Shown: positions 45,340-55,280 of the stretch, piece by piece
How the letters are laid out: each line of letters starts with the position of its first letter
Position numbering within the stretch: the first letter of the stretch is position 1
NCBI GenBank assembly: GCA_038093975.1
Contig: JBBPTG010000046.1
Location: 1 to 64,000, forward strand
DNA length: 64,000 bases
Direction of reading: 5' to 3'
DNA from: Chalciporus piperatus
Lineage: Eukaryota; Basidiomycota; Agaricomycetes; Boletales; Boletaceae
Position numbers and translations under genes: made by a program
The notes under the pieces: generated by a model
What the model saw: the letters and a program-made list of their open reading frames with translations, nothing else
What the model was told of the DNA's origin: nothing
The model's database searches: none

Positions 45340-45631
45340 CTTCGCCTACATTCTAGTATCGCACAGAAATCGTCCGATAGCACCACCTACTCCTCCCCTT
45401 TCCCCTGTTGTATCACAAGCAGAGTTAGAAGAGGACAGAGAATCGGTACCAGGATTAGTAGAATCTGATAGTGAAGACGAAGGACGACTAAGAGACACAA
45501 ACGTACCAGGAGTGCAACTGTACTATCCCGCACCTCATTCCATCAGAAGAAGCATTCCACCGCCACCTTATCAAAGAGACGCCCCTGCTTCGTTATCAGG
45601 AGAAACCCTTGAAGGATCTCAGGAGATCTGA
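44891..45631 (+). CDS. Gypsy-3 overlapping second frame ending SGETLEGSQEI
   Basis: This frame overlaps the first ORF over 44891-45339 and continues alone to 45631. The overlap part includes a hydrophobic run (LLGALAAISLSSLLG ... FLLLLYLIFG). The unique part is acidic and then has SIRRSIPPPPYQRD and the GSQEI end, 42 nt before the gag ATG. Both copies (here and 26928-27437) keep this end open with mainly conservative changes, so the unique part is probably translated. In the overlap the first frame looks better conserved. How it is reached (splicing, frameshift, own start) is unresolved. Confidence 0.45.
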   Translation: MKNYSTVPPPSPEPQPRSLSPSIGQPSTRIFLLFNTNFPLESLVVRKVSAALSITRLYPRQVRRRFERTLTIGYVNADEATGYLEVSLRTPVLVLRREYQPRVLLGALAAISLSSLLGRFAQYSLQAFLLLLYLIFGHVILSDDLRVTFDFAYILVSHRNRPIAPPTPPLSPVVSQAELEEDRESVPGLVESDSEDEGRLRDTNVPGVQLYYPAPHSIRRSIPPPPYQRDAPASLSGETLEGSQEI

Positions 45632-45673
45632 AATAAAATCTAGTTTTACTCCTTTAATTCTAGTGCATCAAGA

Positions 45674-46873
45674 ATGTCGGTCCTCGCCCCAGACTTAGCA
45701 GCTGCCTTAACAGGCATTCTCGGACATCGTGACGCGTCCATACGGGATCTTGGAACGCAACTAAGACTCGCGTTAGAAACTATGACGGATCAGCTTACCA
45801 ACGCTCAAAGGTTAAATCAAAATCTAAACAATAATATCTTGCAGCTTGAAGCGCAAGTGCAAGCCATTCAAGTGCCTGGCGCAATACTAGCTCCTACGGT
45901 CGGACCTAGCGGACCTAAGTTGTCCAAGATCGTCAAAGATCCAGGAGACTATGACGGAGCTAGAGGAAAGAAGTTCGAAGAATGGTGGACAAGAGTCCGC
46001 GCATGGCTAGACGAAAACAACACCGTGCTGACCGGAATGACGGCGATCAGAGCTATCCTTAGTCGAATGACAGGGGGAGACGCCGCTACTTTCTCACGAG
46101 CCATGACACATGACATCTTGGAAAATGGAACCACATATACTTCCGCCGAGTTCCATAAACGTATCACCGATCAATTCCGCTCGGGCAACGAAGTGGAATA
46201 CCACCGCAATCAGATCAAGAATCTGAAACAGGGTAAGATGTCAATGGAGAAATTCCTTACTACGTTCCAGACTCATCGCCTTATGGACGATTGGAATGAC
46301 GCGAGACACATCGAACTCCTGGAGCTAAACGCAGATCCAGAGATCACACATCGGATCTTAATGGAGAAGGGACGGCTCGACAAATATGACACATATGTCG
46401 AAGAGCTACGCCTCCTTGCAGGAAGGAAGCAGCTTATCTCCATGATCAAGACAGGAACCGCAGGTGATACCCCGCGATATAAATATACCAACACAGGCAC
46501 GCAACCGGGTCGTGGTGCCCCAATGGATATAGGCTCTGCCGAAATTGAAGAAGGAGAGATTGTGGAAGAAGAAGAAGCACCATCTGTCGTAAAGGCGGCC
46601 ACGAGCAATTTCAAAGAGAAGAAACAAGGAAATTGCTGGAACTGTGGGAAACCGGGACACCCGAAACAACAATGTCCGGTACCCAGTACCAAATGCAAGG
46701 GCTGTGGCTGGTCACGAGGCGAACACAAATGTGCCTGCAAACTTCAGAAGAGACAGGTGAGAGGACTGTCTACCGAATCTAGCGCTCTTGAAGGCCGTTC
46801 ATTCGACGAAATGAAGGCTTACTTCTACGATATGAAAGACATCGAAATGAAGGGAAAAGGCAAAGCGGCCTGA
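45674..46873 (+). CDS. Gypsy-3 gag
   Basis: 399 residues, MSVLAPDLAAALTGILGH start. Residues ~30-65 look coiled-coil. A retrotransposon-gag capsid domain spans ~85-270 (KIVKDPGDYDG, FEEWWTRVRAWL, FLTTFQTHRLMDDW). Then come an acidic EIEEGEIVEEEE stretch, a CCHC knuckle (CWNCGKPGHPKQQC, ~335) and a second cluster (CKGCGWSRGEHKCAC). The end overlaps the pol frame by 82 nt and holds a -1 slippery heptamer, so Gag and Gag-Pol are probably made from the same start. No lesion. Confidence 0.95.
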   Translation: MSVLAPDLAAALTGILGHRDASIRDLGTQLRLALETMTDQLTNAQRLNQNLNNNILQLEAQVQAIQVPGAILAPTVGPSGPKLSKIVKDPGDYDGARGKKFEEWWTRVRAWLDENNTVLTGMTAIRAILSRMTGGDAATFSRAMTHDILENGTTYTSAEFHKRITDQFRSGNEVEYHRNQIKNLKQGKMSMEKFLTTFQTHRLMDDWNDARHIELLELNADPEITHRILMEKGRLDKYDTYVEELRLLAGRKQLISMIKTGTAGDTPRYKYTNTGTQPGRGAPMDIGSAEIEEGEIVEEEEAPSVVKAATSNFKEKKQGNCWNCGKPGHPKQQCPVPSTKCKGCGWSRGEHKCACKLQKRQVRGLSTESSALEGRSFDEMKAYFYDMKDIEMKGKGKAA

Positions 46874-49800
46874 ATGATCTGGGCAAACGGACCGCAACTA
46901 ACTCGTTAGGAAAATCTGTAAACTATTCACACAGTCAAACGGGGTCTCATGTTGATCATGAGCTTGGCCTGGACTCTAGTCAGGTGCTTAATTCTGTTTC
47001 CATAATCCGATATCTTTCCGAAAACCCAGGACCACGTTTCATTCGCACAACGGACCGAGAACTGAAGTTATCCACTTCCATTGCTTCGCAACGCCTTCCG
47101 TCTGCTTTCACACGAGCGGAAGCACTCCTTGATTCAGGAGCTAACGCTATCTTCGTTGATCGGAGATGGGCTGATAAAATCAGATTACCCCTCGTGCAAC
47201 TCAGACATCCACTTACGGTATACAACGTGGACGGAACACATAACTCCGCTGGACAGATAACACACTGTGCGGAAATCATTATTCATTTCAACGGACATCG
47301 TGAGAAGGCCATTGCAGAAGTCACTGATCTTGGAAAGAATCAGATGATACTAGGATACGCATGGCTGAAGCAACACAATCCGGAGATAGATTGGAACAAA
47401 GGAACGGTCCACATGACACGTTGTCCTTGGTCTTGTTCCGTTTTACAAGATAAACCACCGTTCGCACGCCAACTTGATGATGAAGAACGAAATTCTCTTC
47501 GTCATATCAACGCCGCAAAGAGGGAGGTACCTGAACCAAAAATGGAAAAGTCTCCGGAAGAGCTCGTTCCAAAAGAATACCACAAGTATATTCACCTATT
47601 CAAGAAAAAGGAATCTGAACGCATGCCAACCCGTAAACCGTGGGATCATGCAATTGACTTGAAAGACACCTACAAGCCGAAAAAGGGTCGTCTTATCCCA
47701 CTCTCTGTCACGGAACAAGAAGAAGTCAGCGCATTCATTGATGATCAGCTCAAGAAAGGATACATTCGTCCTTCCAAATCTGAGCAAACTTCTCCCGTGT
47801 TCTTCGTTCCTAAGAAGGATGGCAAGAAACGCATGGTTCAAGATTACCGTTATCTGAATGAACACACGGTGAAAAACAACTACCCGCTACCCCTCATTTC
47901 CCAATTGGTTGATAAACTGAAAGGCGCAAAACTGTTTACCAAAATGGACTTGCGCTGGGGATACAACAACATCCGCATCAAAGAAGGCGATGAATCTAAA
48001 GCCGCATTCGTGTGCTTCCGTGGCGCCTTCGAACCCTTGGTCATGTACTTCGGATTATGCAATTCTCCTGCAACGTTTCAGACCATGATGAACGACATCT
48101 TCTCGGATATGGAAGACGCCGTTGTTGTCTACATTGATGACATCATGATCTTTACCAAATCCGACGACCCTGCTGTCCATGCCAAAATAGTCAGAGAAGT
48201 TCTTCGTCGCCTAGAAGAGAATGACCTCTTCGTCAAACCAGAGAAATGTGTCTTCCATACCAAAGAAGTAGAATTCTTGGGCATGACAATTACTCCTGAA
48301 GGAATCAGAATGGATGACGATAAGGTCAAGGCAATCACCGAATGGCCAACTCCAACAAATGTCAGAGGCGTCAGAAGCTTTCTCGGATTAGCAAATTTCT
48401 ATCGTCGCTTCATTCAGGATTACGCACAAGTTGCTAGACCCTTGAATGACCTTACCAAGAAGGATATGAAATTCACATGGGAAGATGCGCAGAGGAACGC
48501 CTTCAACACTTTGAAACAGAAGTTCATCACCGCTCCCATACTCGCTTTCCCAGACAATGACAAACACTTCCGTCTAGAATCGGACACATCTAATTACGCC
48601 ATGGGTGCTGTTCTATCTATAGAACAAGGAGACAAATGGCATCCCGTCGCGTTCTCTTCCCATTCCATGTCACCGGAAGAACGCAACTATCCCATTGCGG
48701 ATAAAGAGATGCTAAGCGTTATCAGAAGTCTAGAACAATGGAGACATTATCTGGAAGGATCTAAGCACGAATTTGAAATCTGGAACGATCACGCGAATCT
48801 TCAATTCTTCATGACTCGGCAAGATCTAAATCGACGCCAAGCACGCTGGTCTCAATATCTTAGCCGATTCAATTTCAAATGGCTACACAAGGCAGGTTCC
48901 CAAATGGGGAAAGCCGATGCCTTATCAAGAAGAGAAGATCACGCAATCGGTATTGAAGCAGATAACAAAGCGGTCCTTGTAATATCTCCGGACAGGATAG
49001 CTGTCACATCAACTGTTCAACTTTCAACCGATTCTGATCTGATCAAGGATAAAATCAGAAAAGCAACCCTCAAAATACGTGAAACAGAAGTCATGAAACT
49101 CTGTAAGGAACACGGCATTTGTGAAGAGTCTGATGGGATTCTGATTGACAAGAAAGGAAGACTATACGTTCCTGAAGAAGAAGATCTCCGGATGGAGATT
49201 ATTCGACTTCATCACGACACACCCCTCGCTGGACATCCCGGATATGAAAAGACAATTGAACTGCTACAACGCAGCTACGCCTGGCCGGGAATGGCTACGC
49301 TCGTAAAAGACTACGTCTCACGCTGTGACAGATGTGCACGTTTCAAAGGGATAAACTATGCTCCTTCTGGAAAGCTCCGCCCCCTTGAAGTTCCGGATCT
49401 TCCCTGGGAACATATCTCTGCAGATTTCACTACCGATCTGCCACTCTCGAATGGATTCGATTCTATTCTTGTCGTTGTTGACAGATTCTCCAAAGAAGTC
49501 GAATTCATTCCTTGCAACAAGACGGTGACCGCCCTCGACACCGCCCGTCTTTACCTAACCCATGTATGGAAACATCATGGACTTCCTAGAACCATCATAT
49601 CGGATCGAGGTCCGCAATTCGCATCTCAAGTGATGAAAGACATATGCAAACGTCTTGGCATTACGCCCAAACTCTCTACCGCCTTTCATCCCCAAACTGA
49701 TGGTCAAACTGAACGTATGAATCGAGATCTACAACAGTATCTCCGTCTATTCGTGTCAGAAAAACAAGACGAATGGACTGATTGGTTACCAATTGCACAA

Positions 49801-50586
49801 TTCTCATACAACTCGAAGAAGCAAGCTTCTACATCCAAGGCACCTTTCAACGTCACGCACACATATTCCCCGAGAATGGGAATAGAGAATTACACGTCTA
49901 AAGCACCCGCGGCTACAGACTTTGTTGACACGCTTGCCAACACGTTGAAAGAAACCAAGGATAACATAATGGAAGCTCAGAAGCGTATGAAGGCGCAAGC
50001 CAACAAACATCGCTCTGAGTCACCATCTTACGAGATTGGTCAGAAAGTCTGGTTGTCTACAACTAATCTCCGCCTGGCGCAGAGATCTAAGAAACTTTCC
50101 CCACGATGGTTGGGCCCTTACGAAATCACAACCCTGATTGGACGGAACGCACTACGTTTGAAGCTTCCGCGTACCATGAAAATTCACCCCGTCGTTAATG
50201 TTTCACGTGTCAAACCATATAAAGACAGGTTACGGAAGCAAACCGTTGACAAGCCTGGGCCTGTGATTGTGACAGAAGACAGAGATGATGAATATGAGGT
50301 GGACTACATTGTTGATTCTCGTTTACAGGGAAAAACCCTGAAATACCTCGTGCACTGGAAAGGCTATGCGGAATCTGATCGGACATGGGAACCAAGATCT
50401 AATCTCAAAAATGCACAGGATGCGATAAGGGAATTCAACAAGATACATCCGTCCGCTCCACGATTCCTTCGCATGTCACGGAGTCTATTCGAGTCACTGT
50501 TCCAGCCGTACGACAATCTAACGAGTCAGGTGGATGATGGACAAATCAATTGGTTGAATACCGTGCCGGATACCGAAAAGGTATAA
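46792..50586 (+). CDS. Gypsy-3 pol (intact)
   Basis: Complete chromovirus pol; the frame is open from 46792 and is entered from gag near 46858. No ATG start is needed and none is convincing. Counting from 46984: protease LLDSGANAIFVD ~49; RT with YIDDIMIF ~382; RNase H (LESDTSNYAMGAVLS); HHCC finger (HHDTPLAGHPG ... CDRCARFK) ~742; integrase core Asp in ADFTTDL ~814, Asp in SDRGPQF ~872, Glu in DGQTERMN ~909; chromodomain DEYEVDYIV ... YLVHWKGY ~1100-1156. No stops or frameshifts. With near-identical LTRs and a target duplication, this copy may be active. Confidence 0.95.
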   Translation, partial: RPFIRRNEGLLLRYERHRNEGKRQSGLNDLGKRTATNSLGKSVNYSHSQTGSHVDHELGLDSSQVLNSVSIIRYLSENPGPRFIRTTDRELKLSTSIASQRLPSAFTRAEALLDSGANAIFVDRRWADKIRLPLVQLRHPLTVYNVDGTHNSAGQITHCAEIIIHFNGHREKAIAEVTDLGKNQMILGYAWLKQHNPEIDWNKGTVHMTRCPWSCSVLQDKPPFARQLDDEERNSLRHINAAKREVPEPKMEKSPEELVPKEYHKYIHLFKKKESERMPTRKPWDHAIDLKDTYKPKKGRLIPLSVTEQEEVSAFIDDQLKKGYIRPSKSEQTSPVFFVPKKDGKKRMVQDYRYLNEHTVKNNYPLPLISQLVDKLKGAKLFTKMDLRWGYNNIRIKEGDESKAAFVCFRGAFEPLVMYFGLCNSPATFQTMMNDIFSDMEDAVVVYIDDIMIFTKSDDPAVHAKIVREVLRRLEENDLFVKPEKCVFHTKEVEFLGMTITPEGIRMDDDKVKAITEWPTPTNVRGVRSFLGLANFYRRFIQDYAQVARPLNDLTKKDMKFTWEDAQRNAFNTLKQKFITAPILAFPDNDKHFRLESDTSNYAMGAVLSIEQGDKWHPVAFSSHSMSPEERNYPIADKEMLSVIRSLEQWRHYLEGSKHEFEIWNDHANLQFFMTRQDLNRRQARWSQYLSRFNFKWLHKAGSQMGKADALSRREDHAIGIEADNKAVLVISPDRIAVTSTVQLSTDSDLIKDKIRKATLKIRETEVMKLCKEHGICEESDGILIDKKGRLYVPEEEDLRMEIIRLHHDTPLAGHPGYEKTIELLQRSYAWPGMATLVKDYVSRCDRCARFKGINYAPSGKLRPLEVPDLPWEHISADFTTDLPLSNGFDSILVVVDRFSKEVEFIPCNKTVTALDTARLYLTHVWKHHGLPRTIISDRGPQFASQVMKDICKRLGITPKLSTAFHPQTDGQTERMNRDLQQYLRLFVSEKQDEWTDWLPIAQFSYNSKKQASTSKAPFNVTHTYSPRMGIENYTSKAPAATDFVDTLANTLKETKDNIMEAQKRMKAQANKHRSESPSYEIGQKVWLSTTNLRLAQRSKKLSPRWLGPYEITTLIGRNALRLKLPRTMKIHPVVNVSRVKPYKDRLRKQTVDKPGPVIVTEDRDDEYEVDYIVDSRLQGKTLKYLVHWKGYAESDRTWEPRSNLKNAQDAIREFNKIHPSAPRFLRMSRSLFESLFQPYDNLTSQVDDGQINWLNTVPDTEKV
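46852..46895 (+). promoter_or_regulatory. Predicted -1 ribosomal frameshift signal
   Basis: G GGA AAA (46852-46858) is in the gag phase as an X XXY YYZ heptamer, followed by a 6 nt spacer and a stem GCGGCC (46865-46870) with GG-A-CCGC (46889-46895). Pol lies in the -1 frame, which is open from 46792. Confidence 0.7.
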
Positions 50587-50649
50587 CAGACTGATGTTTG
50601 ACGGTCTTCACTCTCACGGTTTCTCTTCCACAAACCATCATCATCACCA

Positions 50650-51216
50650 ATGGACCTCAACGACGTCTACGCTTGGGAGAGTGTCCTCCGTGACATCTTC
50701 ATCCGAAACTTCACTAGGGATCGAGGCAACTTTGTCCTCTCCCTCCTCTTTGTACTTTTCATCATCTGCAACGGTTGGATTCTCCGCATGCTCATTCCCT
50801 CCCTCCTCGCCTTCATCACCATCGTCGTCATCACCATCGCCATTCAGTACCTGATGTTCGCGCAGATGATCGTGACCAGACGGTCCACGTCTATCGAGGT
50901 TAACTGGGACTGGACGACAAAGTGGATGAAGCTCGTCGTGTGGCACCCGGATTTGAGCAAGTGGGACAACGTGATAGAGGAACAGCAGGGGAATCCTGAT
51001 CAGCAGGAATGGCCGACAAACTGGCCTGATCTCGCTCAACCTCCTATTCCCGACCCTGCACTCGTAGGTGCTCCCAACCCTATCCCTGTCGACGAAAACG
51101 ATGGTAACCCATTTGAGCCACCAGTGACCTGGACAAACAACAACCTTCAGGTTGCCGTAGCTCCGCCAGCAAATGGAGTACCGTGGATGAATCAAGGTCC
51201 AATCGTCGAAGTCTGA
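50650..51216 (+). CDS. Gypsy-3 ORF after pol with two membrane segments
   Basis: 188 residues, ATG 64 nt after the pol stop. Residues ~27-43 (VLSLLFVLFIICNGWIL) and ~47-70 (LIPSLLAFITIVVITIAIQY) look like two adjacent transmembrane helices. The N-terminus is short and charged. The C-terminal ~110 residues are soluble-looking, with many Trp and Pro and an acidic balance. No signal peptide, Cys pattern or furin site typical of retroviral envelope was seen. It occupies the env position. No family recognised. The polypurine tract AGAGAGGGGGTAG (51238-51250) follows its stop. Confidence 0.7.
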   Translation: MDLNDVYAWESVLRDIFIRNFTRDRGNFVLSLLFVLFIICNGWILRMLIPSLLAFITIVVITIAIQYLMFAQMIVTRRSTSIEVNWDWTTKWMKLVVWHPDLSKWDNVIEEQQGNPDQQEWPTNWPDLAQPPIPDPALVGAPNPIPVDENDGNPFEPPVTWTNNNLQVAVAPPANGVPWMNQGPIVEV

Positions 51217-51250
51217 TCGTCTAGGAATACGATCCATAGAGAGGGGGTAG

Positions 51251-51726
51251 TGTTACGAACGCTTCATTCCTTATCCTAATCATCCCTACATTCCATTACG
51301 CTTACTAGGTTTCTCTTCGTCTCTTGGACTTAGTCGTCTCACTTTCTCTTTTGTTATCTTATCTTATCGTGTCACGTGACTTACTTACATAAGCTAGGTC
51401 TAGACCTTCGCTTACTGACTGATGACTCACTGCTCACTCGTCAGCATCAGTCAGCATTACTCATCATATGACTCACGCTTACTCATTCCGCAGTAGAGCT
51501 AGTTACGCTATTGGCTAGTAGTCAGTATGAGTCATACCCAGTCACCTACGATAAGGTTTAGCCACAACATGTACAAACATTGACAATAGTATATAAACCC
51601 GGGTCGACAAGCACTGGACTCCCCAGTCTTGTTCTCCTGGAGTTTCCTCATCGAACCTCAGCCAAGTTCATCGGCTCGCTATTGTCTAGTGTGAGTCTTA
51701 GCTCTTAGTTGAGTTGAGTCGTTTCA
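51251..51726 (+). repeat. Gypsy-3 3' LTR
   Basis: 476 bp, near-identical to 43796-44271. Followed by the second ACTAC duplication at 51727-51731. Confidence 0.96.
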
Positions 51727-51987
51727 ACTACACAAAACATGCTGTTTTGAAATGCTCATATCTCTGTGGCGTGTGAACCGTTTTGCTTGACCCAGAGACC
51801 AATTTATAGCCAGGAACTGGTACTATTTTGGTTTCTCCCACGCTAAGCAAACAACTGGTTTCAAAAGACCGGTTTTTATTGGTTTGGGTCCAGTCTTTTT
51901 GAATTAATTAATTAGAAAAAAAGGTCTCAGTCCGGTCGCCTTCCTAATGAGGAACAAGACCAGACCGGACTGGACTTTAAAACACTA

Positions 51988-52115
51988 GTCATTTAGCTAT
52001 CTCAGTAACCTAGTGGCCCAGTGTTCTAGTCATGTAGTCATCTCAGCAGCCTAGTAGCCCAGTGCCCTAGTCATCCAGCAATCCAGTTGTCTCATTACTC
52101 CAGTCATCCAGTATT
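51988..52115. repeat. Continuation of the CAGT-type simple repeat
   Basis: Units such as CCTAGTGGCCCAGT and GTCATCCAG. Same type as 43185-43380. 52116-52600 beyond it holds no supported gene. Confidence 0.65.
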
Positions 52116-52600
52116 CCAATAATCTGTTTGCTGAGCAAACAGGTCACCTCTATCCTGATTGATATGCGTGGTGATGAACAGCACGACTTGTCGAATTGGG
52201 TGGGTGCAAAGATCGTTGGCCAGGAGTTCCAAAGCCTTTTGATGCTTGACAACCTTGCCTGCGGTTTCCTAGATCAAACTCTACCTCAATATACCTCAGG
52301 CCACCAGAATACAGGAACCAGGATTGTATGAAGGCATATAGCACAGCGGAGGGAGAAACTAGCGGATTGCATTCCTTTGCGGTAATAATTGAGCAGGAGA
52401 ACCCACAAACATGGGGGGAGAAGAAAGAACGGGACATTCAATCCTATCGACCAAAGTTGAAAAATCCTATGCAAATAAAACAAATGAGTGAGTGAGATTC
52501 TACACCAATGTCAAGCACTCACCACATATGGCTGACATTCTAGCCCCAGCGCCAGCCCCCGCAAGATCCCTGGCTGTGTGACAGCTGGTGCACACAAAAT

Positions 52601-52980
52601 GTTACTTTTGGTGATTCTCCAACTTACTTTTTTTTTTCCTACTTACTCACTTTTTTTTTACTCATACAGTGCTACCTAGTGCTCCATTCAACTTCTAACC
52701 TATCTAGATCAATTCCTCAGGTCATTTTATTTAGGGTACCAACTTGGTTCATTATCTAGTCTTTTTCCTTTGCTCTGCACTAGCAGAGCTTTACCTTAGA
52801 CTTGTGTGGCGCTTCCTTGACACTTTATTTACCTTGGTTTTCCTTGAAGCACACACTCCTCCAGCGTCCATTGTAGCTAACCTTTATTTACTCACATTGG
52901 ACTCTAGTCCAAGCCTCCAATAGCCTCTTGAGTCGACCTAGCAACTGGCTAGTCCACCCCTGCGAGTCTTTGGCTGCAAC
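52601..52980. repeat. Duplicated segment, copy 1
   Basis: Similar over ~380 bp to 56005-56410, including GTGCTCCATTCAACTTCTAA, CTAGCAGAGCTTTACC and the last codons of a minus-strand gene. The two copies flank the dioxygenase remnant. Confidence 0.75.
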
Positions 52981-53446
52981 ACAAAAGCCACATCGTCGCT
53001 CCTCACTGCATCCATGAACTCAGGTAGTACCAGCAAGCAGCCGCTGCAGACCGATCTGGGACAGCTTCGGCATTTTGTAAAGCCTGTCCCGCCATCTTGG
53101 CAGAGACAGTAGAACTAGGTAGAGAAAGGTTAGTTTTGAGGCAGCCAGCTGAATGACACTCACCTGATTGTGTGCCGACTGACCTATCATTAGCAGTAAG
53201 TGGGTATCATCCACTGTGATAGCAGAGACAGGAGGGTGGAGGATGGGGCATTAAAACAGAGTCATTGACAGCCATACCCATTAAATCCATGTGGGGACCT
53301 TGTCCCCCGCTCGCCTTGCTTCCAGTCTGTTTCCTGGCAGTTCGCTTCTTCAGCAGCTGCGGAAACTCTTTATTGACTTGGGCGCGCCATGCTTTCAATG
53401 AGGCAGTCGGCACTCCTGGTTTGATTTTCATGTTAGTCCGTGCCAT
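52938..53446 (-). pseudogene. Gene with histone-H3-tail-like segment and Cys cluster
   Basis: The ATG at 53446 opens MARTNMKIKPGVPTASLKAW. Residues 36-46 read TARKQTGSKAS, close to histone H3 residues 6-16 (TARKSTGGKAP). An intron at 53115-53163 (GTGAGT, CTAAC branch, CTAG acceptor) joins HNQ to a Cys-rich module (YCLCQDGGTGFTKC then CRSCPRSVCSGC), PHD/RING-like with six Cys in ~25 residues. The frame ends ...RGGLASC at 52938. A 1-nt frame problem lies near 53230 between the H3-like part and the exon before the Cys module. Its neighbour on the same strand is a TET/JBP dioxygenase remnant. Function is unknown; the module suggests chromatin binding. Confidence 0.55.
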
Positions 53447-53449
53447 GGA

Positions 53450-54735
53450 ATGAGAATGCTGTGTGAGAGTACTCAGGCTGCATCTCGTGAGCTAGCGCAG
53501 AGAGTGACCTGGCTAATACGCACCTGAGGGTTCAAGAATCAACATAGTGTGAACTTGATGGAAAAAAATGCACAACTCTAACAAACAAGCAGTGACACAC
53601 AGCCATCCAATGCAAATAACGCAAACTTTGAATTTGACAGCTTGAAGTCTGAATCTCAGCCAAAAGCGACAAGTGGCTGGTAGTGATTTTGTTCTGGTGA
53701 GAGTTGTGTGGTGGTGCTTGGTAGCGCCTACGAGTGAGAATGGCTGTAAATGTTTTTCTATTTTGCTGTTTCAAGATTTTTGAATCCAAAACAACACAAA
53801 CGAAACAAAATGATGCAGTGAAACATATGTGATGCAGCATGTGAATCTCACAGGCTAGCCCCTGTCAATATCTCTGGGCTCAACTTGTGATCATACAACA
53901 TTGTTTTAGACTCCTAGCACAAATACCACACCACTTCCATAACACTAACCATGTTGAAAGAACAACTGGAAAGAAATACTTTTGCAACTGCAAGACCAGG
54001 TGCGGAAGTGTGTTAACCGAGGTCACTCGGAGGCCTTCCCCTGGCACAAGCAATATCACATCAAATTCCCCCTCTGACACAGCCCCTCACACCAGTGTAA
54101 ATGTTGGAATCAACAGAGCACAGGTGGGCTTGGAACTGAGAGAAATGGAATCAGAGACGATGACGATGACAAGTCGACAGTAGATCGACATTGTGATCGT
54201 AAAAGTTTGAGAAGCTGACTAAGCTTACAAGGCATGTAAACGTGTATATATCCTTCTCAATATCTACATGGCTAAAACAATGACCAGACACAACCACCAC
54301 AGGGCCATACCCCTAGCTCTACAGTCAAATGTCTGGTACACAGTCTCCAATACTGTCTATGCCTTCTGGCTACTTTCGCCCAAAACCACTGCTCGAACGA
54401 GGATTTCTCTGACCTCGCTGACAGAGTTGAGATGCCACAAGGCAATCAATTTATCGGGCCATGTCCGTGATGATTTAGGTCTGCTAGCAGTGAAAAAACC
54501 AGAAGTTGAGAACCAGATCTCCAATGATTGGGGATATTACTCCAATGTAGGTCTTCGACTCACACTTCTGCCAGCTCTGTGTCTAAAAATTTTGATAGGG
54601 CTCTTCGTCTTCCCAGTCATAAGTCCCCCATCCTTGGACACCCGTTTGACGGCACATATGGTCACCTTACAAGTTGACACAACAAGAACAAGCCCGAGCC
54701 AAGCCAGTCTTGGTCTTGGTCCTGCATTTTGACAG
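53450..54735. other. Unassigned stretch
   Basis: Several open frames occur (for example minus 53880-54080 and plus 54268-54732), but none has a recognisable domain or consistent splice pattern. A donor-like GTGAGATT lies near 53845 on the minus strand. I call nothing here. Confidence 0.35.
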
Positions 54736-55280
54736 GACTGAAAATTCTAAAAAGAAACCAGTTGCAACCAGTTGCAACCAATGCACAGCCACACCCCTTA
54801 TTAGCCCTAATTTCTCCTATTTCTCTCTTATTTTTCTCTAATTCTTCCAGCCAGATTTGACTTTTATGCTCAATATGATAGTTAGCTGATCAAAACTAGT
54901 GATTCTACTGAATCAGACATGATATAATGTAGCAATATTAATATACATTGCATGGGACACATATCTATGTATCTTTGTGCTTGCAGCACTGATTGAACTA
55001 CTCTCATAATGCAATATGACTTGTGAACACTACCACTATAGTGAAATATTAAAATGATTATATCTCCACATCCTATGAACCAAATTGCTTGACATAAGAG
55101 TCATTTTAAAGCTATGAACAGGAGCTATTTTATGGTCTTAAATTAACCCGGTTTTAACTGGTCGCAACTGACAAAAAGACTATTTAGGACCAGTTTTCAT
55201 CGGTTTTAGTTGGGTTTTTTTAAATTAATTAATTAAAAAAACCGGACTGGACTGAACCTAGCAACACTATCTACCCTCGA
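54736..55280. mobile_element. Diverged copy of the TAGTGTTTT element
   Basis: It shares the CCAGTTGCAACC..ATGCACAGCC block, the GAACCAAATTGCTTGAC block and the AATTAATTAATT plus CCGGACTGGACT end with 43381-43795 / 51732-51987. The ends are degraded. Confidence 0.6.

Larger units (their letters stand above)
43381..51987. mobile_element. Small TIR element (TAGTGTTTT ends) split by Gypsy-3
   Basis: Left part 43381-43795, right part 51732-51987. The ends are TAGTGTTTTGAAGTCC and the complement of TAGTGTTTTAAAGTCC. Without Gypsy-3 it is ~671 bp and matches, in reverse, the uninterrupted copy at 59685-60361. There is no ORF, so it is non-autonomous. TA at both ends suggests a TA target. Confidence 0.8.

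Noticed and set aside
50650..51216. Retroviral envelope glycoprotein
   Set aside because: No signal peptide, ectodomain cysteines or cleavage site; two adjacent membrane helices do not fit a class I envelope.
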